From Novacetimonas pomaceti (lineage in GTDB: Bacteria > Pseudomonadota > Alphaproteobacteria > Acetobacterales > Acetobacteraceae): a DNA stretch of 64,000 nt. The notes under the pieces are model-generated. The model did not search any database, was not told the origin of the DNA, and saw only the letters and a program-made list of their open reading frames with translations. A program made the translations under genes and the position numbers. Location of the stretch: NCBI RefSeq assembly GCF_003207955.1, contig NZ_NOXG01000008.1, positions 1 to 64,000 on the forward strand, read 5' to 3'. Numbering within the stretch: position 1 is the stretch's first letter; each line of letters opens with the position of its first letter. Of this stretch, positions 36,991 through 44,419 are shown one piece after another.

Positions 36991-38169
36991 TCAGGCGATG
37001 ACCACGTCAACGGCATTGCAGAAACTGCGCATGTCGCTTTCGGAGCCGACGGTGACGCGTGAGCAGTTCGGCCATATGGACCAGTTGCGCCCGATCACGA
37101 CGCCCTGTTTTGAAATTGCCTCGCGCACCGGCTGCGCGGGACGTTTCCAGTCCACCATGAACATGTTCGCCGTGCTGGGAATATAGGATATGCCCCGCTG
37201 GCGCAGGTGCGCGAGGGTCTTTTCACGGATTTCCGTGGTCTGCGCGCGACGTTGCGCTATTTCCTGCGCCCGCGTGATGCTGGCCAGGCCGGTGGCCAGC
37301 CCCACCGTCGACAGCATGAAGGACTGCGCGAAGCCATCATAGCGCATCATCTTCTCATGCAGGTCGGGGCGCGCCATGCTCAGCCCCAGACGCAGCCCGG
37401 CCATTCCGAACAGCTTTGAGAAGGTACGCAGTACGACAACATCCTTGCCCGCCGTCACCATCGTGGCGGCGCTGGGTGTGCCTGCGAAATGGATATAGGC
37501 CTCATCGACCAGCACGATCGAACCGGCAGGTTTGTTGGCAACCAGCCACGCGATGTCCTCGATCGGGGTCAGCGTCCCGGTGGGATTGTTGGGCGAACAG
37601 ATGTAATAGACCCCGGCCCGGGGATTGGCGGCAAGCATGGCGCGGACATCCGGGCGCCAGTTGTTTTCGGGGCGCAGCGGTACCTTGGTCAGGGGAACCT
37701 GCAGCCATTCCGCCGTTTCCCACGACGGTTCATAGGTGGGATTGACGGTCACAAGCCCACGCTGCGGGGAACAGAAGGTCACGATCGCACGGCACAGCGG
37801 ATCGCCCGATCCCGGCCATGGCATGATGTGATCGGCGGGTACCCCGTCAACCGACGCCACGGCGTTGATCAGGTCCTGCCGCAGATGACCGGGCCAGTAA
37901 CGATTTCCCCGCGCCACCATGGCGGAACCGGCGCGCACGCCTTCCTCCATCGGGCCGGTCCACCATTCGTTACTGTCAATTAACACTTTGCCTTCGTTAT
38001 TGCCTGCCGACGCGACGACGCCACGGGCCTGCGCCGCCCTGCCCGGCAGCGACGCCAGTGCCATCCCTGCCCCCAGCAGCGCGCCGATGCGACCGAACTG
38101 GCGACGTGAATATCCACGTTCCAACAGGTCGCGTCGGGCATCAGCCGACAAAGTCGCATGGGTATTCAT
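36991..38169 (-). CDS. Tat-exported PLP-dependent aminotransferase (HisC-like fold)
   Basis: A class I/II aminotransferase of 392 residues. The N-terminus has a twin-arginine signal: YSRRQFGRIGALLGAGMALASLPGRAAQA (shown as SRRQFGR, then a hydrophobic stretch, then A-Q-A), residues 20-48. This implies export of the folded holoenzyme to the periplasm. The catalytic fold has PTYEPSW, SPNNPTGTL (cofactor Asn), VLVDEAYIHFAG (Asp), and the Schiff-base Lys in RTFSKLFGMAGLRLG near residue 252. It resembles histidinol-phosphate aminotransferase, but a secreted enzyme is unlikely to serve histidine synthesis. The start at 38169 is the one that gives a normal Tat signal; the frame stays open to 38244. 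It is followed by the aldolase. Confidence 0.83.
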   Translation of the reverse strand: MNTHATLSADARRDLLERGYSRRQFGRIGALLGAGMALASLPGRAAQARGVVASAGNNEGKVLIDSNEWWTGPMEEGVRAGSAMVARGNRYWPGHLRQDLINAVASVDGVPADHIMPWPGSGDPLCRAIVTFCSPQRGLVTVNPTYEPSWETAEWLQVPLTKVPLRPENNWRPDVRAMLAANPRAGVYYICSPNNPTGTLTPIEDIAWLVANKPAGSIVLVDEAYIHFAGTPSAATMVTAGKDVVVLRTFSKLFGMAGLRLGLSMARPDLHEKMMRYDGFAQSFMLSTVGLATGLASITRAQEIAQRRAQTTEIREKTLAHLRQRGISYIPSTANMFMVDWKRPAQPVREAISKQGVVIGRNWSIWPNCSRVTVGSESDMRSFCNAVDVVIA

Positions 38170-38421
38170 GTATGCGTTCCTTGTTGTGACAGGGCACGGG
38201 CGGAAGGTGGCCCCGATCCATATACAGGTTCGCATATCATGCAAGGTTATTCGTTACGATCAAGATTCGTTGTGAAAAACACTGTCGTAACATGCATGGA
38301 ACGGTCATTTGCCGCAGCTCGGCAATGGCAGGCGGGACATGCCATTTTCTTTTTGATGGTTGCGCCGGATGCGGATGAGATATTCCATAAATTATATTCT
38401 ACCATGCAATACGGGTAATGA

Positions 38422-39291
38422 TCATGTCGCGAGGGAGTCCCGCCGCAGAGGCATGGTCATGCAGTGCACGCTGCCGCCACCACGTGAAAACTGATCCAGA
38501 TTCGGGGTCATTACCTCGATTCCTTCGCCGCGCAGCATCTGGTTGATGCGGGTGCAGTGACGCGGGCTTATGACCCGTCCCCTGCCAAGGGCAAGAACAT
38601 TGCACCCCATGTCATTCATTGCTTCCTTGTAACTGACTGGCAGCAGACGTATGCCCTGTTCGCGCAGCCATTGCAGGTCGGCATCCGGCAGGACATCCGT
38701 GACCGCGATGGCCGTATCGTCGCTGACCATGGTGAAAATGACATCCAGGTGCAGGAAATGCGCCGGAAAACGGATCAGCCGGCATGTCCAGCCTTCCTGC
38801 GTGAACCACTGCGCGAATTCGCGCGCGCCCGCTTCATCCGTGCGTCCCCCGCTGACGCCGATCACCAGCAGGCCGGGCCGTATGAAGTGTATGTCCCCGC
38901 CCTCGATATGGCCCTGCGTGCAGGTTTTCCAGATTTCGTCCGGGCCATAGAACTGCCTGACCTGCGCCTCTTCCGGGCGGCGTTCTGGCCGGGCCATGTT
39001 GGTGACGACCGTGCCGAATGGCGTGGTCTGGGAACTGTCGCGGGTATAGACCTCATAGGGCATCGTGCTTCGGGGCGTCAGGAAATGACAGGTGACATCG
39101 GCCATGCGCAGGGCGTCCACCAGTTCATCGAACTGTGACAGCATGACCGCATGATTGACGCGCTGTCCCCCGGCCATGGTCTGGATTGCGATGTCGTTAC
39201 TGGGAAGCCACGAATAATGATCCGGGCGGCAAAGAAGGACATCAGACAGGTTCCCGCTTTCGCTGTCGATGAACCAGCGATTTGCTCTCAT
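38422..39291 (-). CDS. Arginine-deiminase-superfamily hydrolase (DDAH/amidinotransferase-like)
   Basis: A guanidine-modifying-type enzyme of 289 residues, the size of dimethylarginine dimethylaminohydrolase and shorter than arginine deiminase (about 410). Catalytic features: EGGD in GHIEGGDIHF near residue 128, His in HLDVIFTMVS near 182, and Cys in GGGSVHCMTMPL near 276. Conserved TRDSSQTTPFGTVVTNM supplies substrate Asp. The EGGD and CMTMP forms are typical of enzymes acting on arginine-like substrates. It is divergent from the LysR regulator, with an 18-base palindrome in the shared intergenic region, so it is probably a regulated gene. It lies 252 bases from the aminotransferase start on the same strand. 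Confidence 0.8.
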   Translation of the reverse strand: MRANRWFIDSESGNLSDVLLCRPDHYSWLPSNDIAIQTMAGGQRVNHAVMLSQFDELVDALRMADVTCHFLTPRSTMPYEVYTRDSSQTTPFGTVVTNMARPERRPEEAQVRQFYGPDEIWKTCTQGHIEGGDIHFIRPGLLVIGVSGGRTDEAGAREFAQWFTQEGWTCRLIRFPAHFLHLDVIFTMVSDDTAIAVTDVLPDADLQWLREQGIRLLPVSYKEAMNDMGCNVLALGRGRVISPRHCTRINQMLRGEGIEVMTPNLDQFSRGGGSVHCMTMPLRRDSLAT

Positions 39292-39399
39292 GACGTGAAA
39301 ATCCTCAACAGATACAGCAACCTGCTTTCCAGGCAGGGAAAAACGCTATCAGCGTCCGGAACGTGACGGGATAAAAATGATAATGAGTTCACTTTGAAA

Positions 39400-39417
39400 T
39401 TCCATTAATTTATGGAA
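39400..39417. promoter_or_regulatory. Palindrome, candidate LysR operator
   Basis: TTCCAT-TAATTT-ATGGAA is a perfect 6-6-6 inverted repeat in AT-rich sequence between the divergent hydrolase and LysR genes. It contains the T-N11-A pattern of LysR-type binding sites. It lies 109 bases from the hydrolase start and 157 from the regulator start. Confidence 0.5.
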
Positions 39418-39573
39418 CCGGAAAACTTGTTTGTGTCCAGAAATATATTGTTGCACTGTCTGGACAAACGAAGGGGGATAAGAGACGATTATGGCACCTT
39501 TCAGGTAACATCGTTCCGATTGGACCCATTCAGACAGAACCGCCGCAGGTAACATGGACGGATCCCGACGCAC

Positions 39574-40560
39574 ATGACAGCCCAACCGACCACCCTTTCT
39601 TCCCCACCCCAGCCTTCCGGGCAGCGCCGGGCGTCAAAACGACGCAGGAGCGGGGGATTTCGCGGTCAGGTTGCCGAAGTTGATCTGCGTCTGCTGCGGG
39701 TATTCCGGACCGTGGCGGAGCGCGGGGGTTTTTCCGCCGCGGAAATCGCGCTGGGTAAAAGCAAGTCTTCCATCAGTATTGACATATCGGCGCTGGAAAA
39801 CCGTCTGAACATAAAACTGTGCCAGCGCGGCCGCAGCGGTTTCGCACTGACGGGCGAAGGGCGCATGGTGCTTGAGGCAACGGAAGAACTTCTGTCGGAC
39901 ATCGACCGTTTCCAGCAGCGCATCAACAGCGCAAGCGGTATCCTGTCGGGGCGTTTTTCCTTCTACATGCCCGATAACATCCTGATCCATGGTGAAACGG
40001 CGGTCATCCGCGCGATCAAGATCTTTACCTCGCGCAACCCGTCGGTCTTCATGAACATGTGTTCGGCCTCCCCGCGGGAGGTGGAGCTTGCCGTCCTTGA
40101 CGGACGCGCCACGGCGGGAATCGTGCTGCATGCCCCCCATCGTCCCGACCTGCAGAGCACGGCGTTATTTACGGAATCCCTCGGCCTGTATTGCGGGGCG
40201 AGCCATCCGCTTGCCGGCGTGCCGGAAGAGGAGATCACGCTGGAAACCCTGACGCAGCAGCGTATGATCGAGGTTTCCAGCGCGGTCTCCTCCCCCGCGT
40301 GGGACAGGATCAAGGGACAGATGACGTTCTGCGCCGGCGCGGAAAATGTCGATGCGCGCGCGCTGCTGATCCTGTCGGGGAATTATATCGGCTTCCTGCC
40401 GGAAGCCTATGCCCGTCCCCTGGTCGAAGACGGGCTTTTGCGTCATATCGGGCCTGAAAGCCTGCGCCTGATGACCAGTTTCCATTTCCTGGTGCGCCCT
40501 TCCCCCGACACCAGCCTGATGATCGAAACCTTCCGTACGATCCTGGAAGAATCGTATTGA
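39574..40560 (+). CDS. LysR-family transcriptional regulator
   Basis: A 328-residue LysR-type regulator. A basic Ser/Pro-rich N-terminus of about 27 residues precedes the winged helix-turn-helix (about 28-90: VDLRLLRVFRTVAERGGFSAAEIALGKSKSSISIDISALE). The usual AAQRLHVSQPAVS-type recognition helix is replaced by the SKSSISIDISALE form found in one LysR branch. The effector domain occupies about 115-320. Its stop overlaps the TTG start of the ABC transporter gene by three bases, so regulator and transporter are in one transcript, and it faces the ADI-family hydrolase gene, a standard LysR arrangement. The effector is probably the imported compound or a product of it. Confidence 0.88.
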   Translation: MTAQPTTLSSPPQPSGQRRASKRRRSGGFRGQVAEVDLRLLRVFRTVAERGGFSAAEIALGKSKSSISIDISALENRLNIKLCQRGRSGFALTGEGRMVLEATEELLSDIDRFQQRINSASGILSGRFSFYMPDNILIHGETAVIRAIKIFTSRNPSVFMNMCSASPREVELAVLDGRATAGIVLHAPHRPDLQSTALFTESLGLYCGASHPLAGVPEEEITLETLTQQRMIEVSSAVSSPAWDRIKGQMTFCAGAENVDARALLILSGNYIGFLPEAYARPLVEDGLLRHIGPESLRLMTSFHFLVRPSPDTSLMIETFRTILEESY

Positions 40561-42110
40561 AATATTCCGTCTGTCGCGTAATTACGGATATCCGGTTGTT
40601 CTGCCTTGTTTTTTTTGTATTCCTGTCCCTGATTGCGCGTCCTGTCATGGCGCAGTCGGTGGACCTGCCGGGTTTCGTCCATGATGGCGTCCTGACGCTG
40701 TGTACCAATCCGGTCCTCCCCCCGATGACCTTCATGGATCACGCGGATGGGGCTGTCCCGACCGGGGTGGATATCGACCTGGCCCGGGCGCTGGCGACGC
40801 ACTGGCATGTCCGGCTTGATATCTCTTCCATGGATTTCGCCGGCCTGTTTCCTGCGCTGATGGGCAACAGATGTTCGCTGGTTGCCAGTGGGGTCGCGCG
40901 CCTGCCTAGTCGGGAAAGAAACTTTGACGCCGTGCCCTACCTGGATACGGCGATGGTGGTCGTCGCGCCTGTCACGGCGGCCCCGATTGCCGGCATGGAG
41001 GATCTGTCGGGACAGCATGTCGCCGTGCAGGCGGGGACAAGTTACGCCGCGATGCTTGAACGCCAGAATGAAATCCTGGTGGCGCGGCATCGCCTTCCCA
41101 TTGAAATCGACCAGTATCCGACCGAAGACGCCGTGGTGCAGCAGGTGCTTCTGGAACGGGATTTCGCCTTCATCAGCCAGGATGTGGAGGTATCTTTCCG
41201 CCAGAAACAGCTGCATGGCAGGGTGCATGTCATCCTGCGCGCGGACGATCCCGATTACCGGCAGTTCGCGTTGTATATCCGCAAGAACCCGCATGATCGC
41301 GACGCCCTGCGACGTGCCGTTGGCAGCCTGTCTGGCGACGGGCAGCTCAATGCCATCATCCGCAGGTGGTCGCTGGCCGCCGGGGATGCGACTGCCCTGT
41401 CCTCCGGCCACGGCGGCGTTTTCGCGTGGCATGACTTTTTCAGCGCCCTGACGTCCCTGTCGTTCCTGCGTGGCGCGGCGCTGACCCTCGGGCTGGCGCT
41501 GGCGTCGCATGCGACGGCCATCGTGATTTCCGTGCCCATGGCGCTCCGCCTGGATGGGCGGCCGGGGCTGCTGCGCTCGTTCCTGCGTCTTTATGTCTAT
41601 CTGTTCCGTGCCGTGCCGACATTGCTGCAACTGCTGTTCGTATGGAACGCCCTGCCGCAGTTCTGTCCCGTTTTCCGGCATGCCTGGTTCACGCCCTTTC
41701 TTGCGGCATGGATATCCCTCTCACTTAACGAAAGCGCCTATCAGGTTGAAATCAACCGCTCCGCCCTCGCTTCTGTCGATGCGGGACAGATTGCCGCCGC
41801 GCGTGCGCTGGGGATGCGGGGATGGCAGATCTATCGGCATGTGATTTTTCCGCAGGCGTTGCGGATCGCCCTGCCCCCGACGATCAATGATTTCATCACG
41901 CTGCTCAAGACCACGTCGCTGGCATCCGTCATTTCCCTGCATGAACTGCTTTCCGTAGCCCAGGTGGAAGTGGCACGCAGTTTCGAGTTTACGGAGTATT
42001 ACGCGGCAGCGCTTGTATATTACCTGCTGATGGTCCTGTCCTTCATCATGGTGCAGAAATGGATGGAACGGCGCTTTGGGTGGGATGTGGGGCATGTGCA
42101 TGAAAGATGA
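40557..42110 (+). CDS. Fused substrate-binding/permease protein of an amino acid ABC importer
   Basis: A 517-residue fusion. A signal segment (RLFCLVFFVFLSLIARPVMAQS) leads to a polar amino acid-type solute-binding domain (about 40-275: GVLTLCTNPVLPPMTFMD, then GVDIDLARALA, then AVQAGTSYAAML). A HisM/GlnP-type permease domain follows (about 300-510: LRGAALTLGLALASHATAIVISVP, five helices). The cytoplasmic EAA loop is ALRIALPPTINDFITLLKTTSLASVIS. The binding protein is thus fixed to the permease rather than free or lipidated. The start is TTG at 40557, overlapping the regulator stop. Substrate is likely an amino acid or guanidino compound, judged by neighbours only. Confidence 0.86.
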   Translation: MKYSVCRVITDIRLFCLVFFVFLSLIARPVMAQSVDLPGFVHDGVLTLCTNPVLPPMTFMDHADGAVPTGVDIDLARALATHWHVRLDISSMDFAGLFPALMGNRCSLVASGVARLPSRERNFDAVPYLDTAMVVVAPVTAAPIAGMEDLSGQHVAVQAGTSYAAMLERQNEILVARHRLPIEIDQYPTEDAVVQQVLLERDFAFISQDVEVSFRQKQLHGRVHVILRADDPDYRQFALYIRKNPHDRDALRRAVGSLSGDGQLNAIIRRWSLAAGDATALSSGHGGVFAWHDFFSALTSLSFLRGAALTLGLALASHATAIVISVPMALRLDGRPGLLRSFLRLYVYLFRAVPTLLQLLFVWNALPQFCPVFRHAWFTPFLAAWISLSLNESAYQVEINRSALASVDAGQIAAARALGMRGWQIYRHVIFPQALRIALPPTINDFITLLKTTSLASVISLHELLSVAQVEVARSFEFTEYYAAALVYYLLMVLSFIMVQKWMERRFGWDVGHVHER

Positions 42111-42879
42111 TCCCCCAAATGATCCGGCCACATCCGCGATGTCCCGGCCGGTCGTGCTGAGGACGCGCGCGCTCAGCCGGTATCATGGTGATTTCACCGT
42201 GCTGGACGCGATTGACCTTGAAATCCGCAAGGGCGAGAAAATAGCCATCCTGGGCCCATCGGGCGCGGGCAAATCGACCCTGATCCGCTGTTTCAACCGG
42301 ATCGAAGCCCATGACAGCGGTACGCTGTCAATCCATGGGCAGGTGATCGACCGCAATACGGATCTGGTGAAACTGCGGGGCATGGTCGGACTGGTTTTTC
42401 AGGATTACAACCTGTTTCCGCATCTGAGCGTCCTGGACAACTGCACGCTGGCCCCGCGTATCGTGCGCCATGCGGACCCCGTGGGTGCCCGCGATCTTGC
42501 CCTGCAATTTCTTGAAAAGATGGGGATCGCGGAACAGGCGGCAAAATATCCCGCGCAACTATCGGGCGGGCAGCGGCAGCGCGTTGCGATCGCCCGCGCC
42601 CTGTGCATGCAGCCGGAAATCATGCTGTTTGATGAACCGACCGCGGCACTGGACCCCGAGGCCATCAGTGATGTGAAAAACATCATAAACGACCTGTGCG
42701 CGGCGGGGATCACGACGGTTTTCGTCACGCACGAAATGGGTTTTGCCCGGCACGTGGCTGATCGTGTCATGTTCATGGACCGTGGGAAGCTTCTTGAAAC
42801 CGCTCCCGCCGCCACCTTCTTTCACGCGCCCGACAGTCCCCGCGCGCGGGCTTTTCTTGATCGTATGCTCTGCCTCTGA
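42100..42879 (+). CDS. Amino acid ABC transporter ATPase
   Basis: The 259-residue nucleotide-binding subunit for the fused importer. Walker A is GPSGAGKST near residue 52, the Q-loop QDYNLFPHLSVLDN near 106, the ABC signature LSGGQRQRVAIARAL near 154, Walker B IMLFDEPTAALDPE near 175 and the switch His in VTHEMGF near 211. These match the GlnQ/HisP group. The gene overlaps the permease end; starts at 42076, 42100 or 42139 are possible and 42100 is chosen as the least overlapping start just before the permease stop. Its stop lies nine bases from the stop of the convergent peptide transporter. Confidence 0.92.
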   Translation: MKDDPPNDPATSAMSRPVVLRTRALSRYHGDFTVLDAIDLEIRKGEKIAILGPSGAGKSTLIRCFNRIEAHDSGTLSIHGQVIDRNTDLVKLRGMVGLVFQDYNLFPHLSVLDNCTLAPRIVRHADPVGARDLALQFLEKMGIAEQAAKYPAQLSGGQRQRVAIARALCMQPEIMLFDEPTAALDPEAISDVKNIINDLCAAGITTVFVTHEMGFARHVADRVMFMDRGKLLETAPAATFFHAPDSPRARAFLDRMLCL

Positions 42880-42888
42880 CCGGATGGC

Positions 42889-44409
42889 CTACCCCTGCCC
42901 TGTCGCCTGCCGCGCGTGCGCGCTTTCCCATTTCCTGACGATCGGCAGCAGCAGCGCGAAGATCAGCGTCGCCGCGCCCGCCACATATGCAAGGTCACGG
43001 AACAGGCTGCCATAGATCATCAGCGTCTGCGCGGGATCAGCTTCCTTTCCCCCGGTATTGTCGATGGCGGCCATGTTGGCGACCATGCTGCCGACATACA
43101 TCGCAAATCCGATCATCACGTAAAAGCAGCCCGCCATGAGGGCGCTGATACGCGCGGGAACATAGCGCGCGATGGCGGCAAGGCCGAGGCTGTTGAGCAT
43201 GAGTTCCCCGATGGAAAGCGGACCATATCCGATCAGCATCCACCACGGCGACACATAGGGGGTGGAGGACATGCGCGCGCTGAGCCACCAGATCACGAAG
43301 GACAGGGTGACACAGGCGAACCCGACCACGAATTTCCCCGCGATGCTCAGGTCGGCATCGCGGCGCCCCAGCCAGTTGTACGCCCCGATGACCAGGGGGG
43401 TGCCCAGCATGATCCATAACGGGTTGAATCCCTGGAACTGTCCGGCTGACAGCGAAAACAGGTTCAGCCCGAACAGGGTGAAATCCTTGCCCACATTGCG
43501 CAGCGTGAACAGGGTCAGCGACGTGACCATCTGCTGATAGAAAACGAAATAGAGGGCCACCTCGAAAATCAGCAGATATATGATCTTCAGGCCCGGCCGT
43601 TCATGGGACGCCACCCTGAAATAAAGGACGATCCATCCCGCGATGATCAGCAGGCCGGAGGCGATGACCAGCAGGCCCTGAATCGAACTGGATTCGAAAA
43701 TGCGCGCGATGATCGCGATCGCCAGCAGCATCGTCACGGATATCACCGCCGTGCGCCGCATGGGGACCGGCTGGAAATCCGGTGCCGTGCCGATGGCCGA
43801 CAGCCGCGCCTGGCGCAGGAAATATCCACAGATCCCCAGCCCCAGGCCCAGGCCACAGGATATGAAGGCCGCGCCCCAGCCATAGGCCTGCTGGATCCAC
43901 GGGGTCAGGAACAGTGAAAATGTCGATCCGACATTGACGGACATGTAATAGATCGTGAAGGCCACATCGAGTTTGTGTGGCTCGTCACGATAGATGATGT
44001 TTACCGTATTGCATGAATTGGGCTTGAACAGGCCATTGCCCACCGAAATGGTCGCCATCCCGATAAAGAGGGAATGGGCGTCCCCACTCATCAGGCCCAG
44101 CAGGAGATAGCCGGTCGCAAGGACCATGGCGCCCACCAGCATCGTCCGGCGCGATCCCAGCACCCGGTCGCCAAGCCATCCCCCCACCACCGGGGCGGCA
44201 TAGGTTATGGCGGCGAAGCTGCCCCACAGCATGTTGGCCTGCGTATCGTGCATGCCCAGCTTCTGGACCATGTAGAGCAACAGGATCGCCTGCATGCCAT
44301 AGAAGCCGAACCTCTCCCATATCTCGATGGCAAGGACGACGCGGAAGGCGGCGGACCTGTCGGTGGCGGACATGGATTTCATGTCCGCCTTGACGTCGGG
44401 AATCTGCAT
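42889..44409 (-). CDS. POT-family proton-coupled oligopeptide transporter
   Basis: A 506-residue inner-membrane importer of di- and tripeptides with about 12-14 helices. Family signatures: AIEIWERFGFYGMQAILLLY (E-x-x-E-R-F-x-x-Y motif, residues 26-45), GGWLGDRVLGSRRTML, NGLFKPN and FTIYYMSVNVGS (PTR2 signature). The start at 44409 is preceded by the ester hydrolase stop 10 bases upstream, making a two-gene unit: extracellular or periplasmic hydrolysis followed by uptake. Nearby plus-strand genes encode five more exported peptidases and two TonB receptors. Confidence 0.92.
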   Translation of the reverse strand: MQIPDVKADMKSMSATDRSAAFRVVLAIEIWERFGFYGMQAILLLYMVQKLGMHDTQANMLWGSFAAITYAAPVVGGWLGDRVLGSRRTMLVGAMVLATGYLLLGLMSGDAHSLFIGMATISVGNGLFKPNSCNTVNIIYRDEPHKLDVAFTIYYMSVNVGSTFSLFLTPWIQQAYGWGAAFISCGLGLGLGICGYFLRQARLSAIGTAPDFQPVPMRRTAVISVTMLLAIAIIARIFESSSIQGLLVIASGLLIIAGWIVLYFRVASHERPGLKIIYLLIFEVALYFVFYQQMVTSLTLFTLRNVGKDFTLFGLNLFSLSAGQFQGFNPLWIMLGTPLVIGAYNWLGRRDADLSIAGKFVVGFACVTLSFVIWWLSARMSSTPYVSPWWMLIGYGPLSIGELMLNSLGLAAIARYVPARISALMAGCFYVMIGFAMYVGSMVANMAAIDNTGGKEADPAQTLMIYGSLFRDLAYVAGAATLIFALLLPIVRKWESAHARQATGQG

Positions 44410-44419
44410 CTGGCTGAAC

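Noticed and set aside
36991..38169. Assignment as hisC for histidine biosynthesis
   Set aside because: The Tat signal and lack of his genes nearby argue against a cytoplasmic biosynthetic role.
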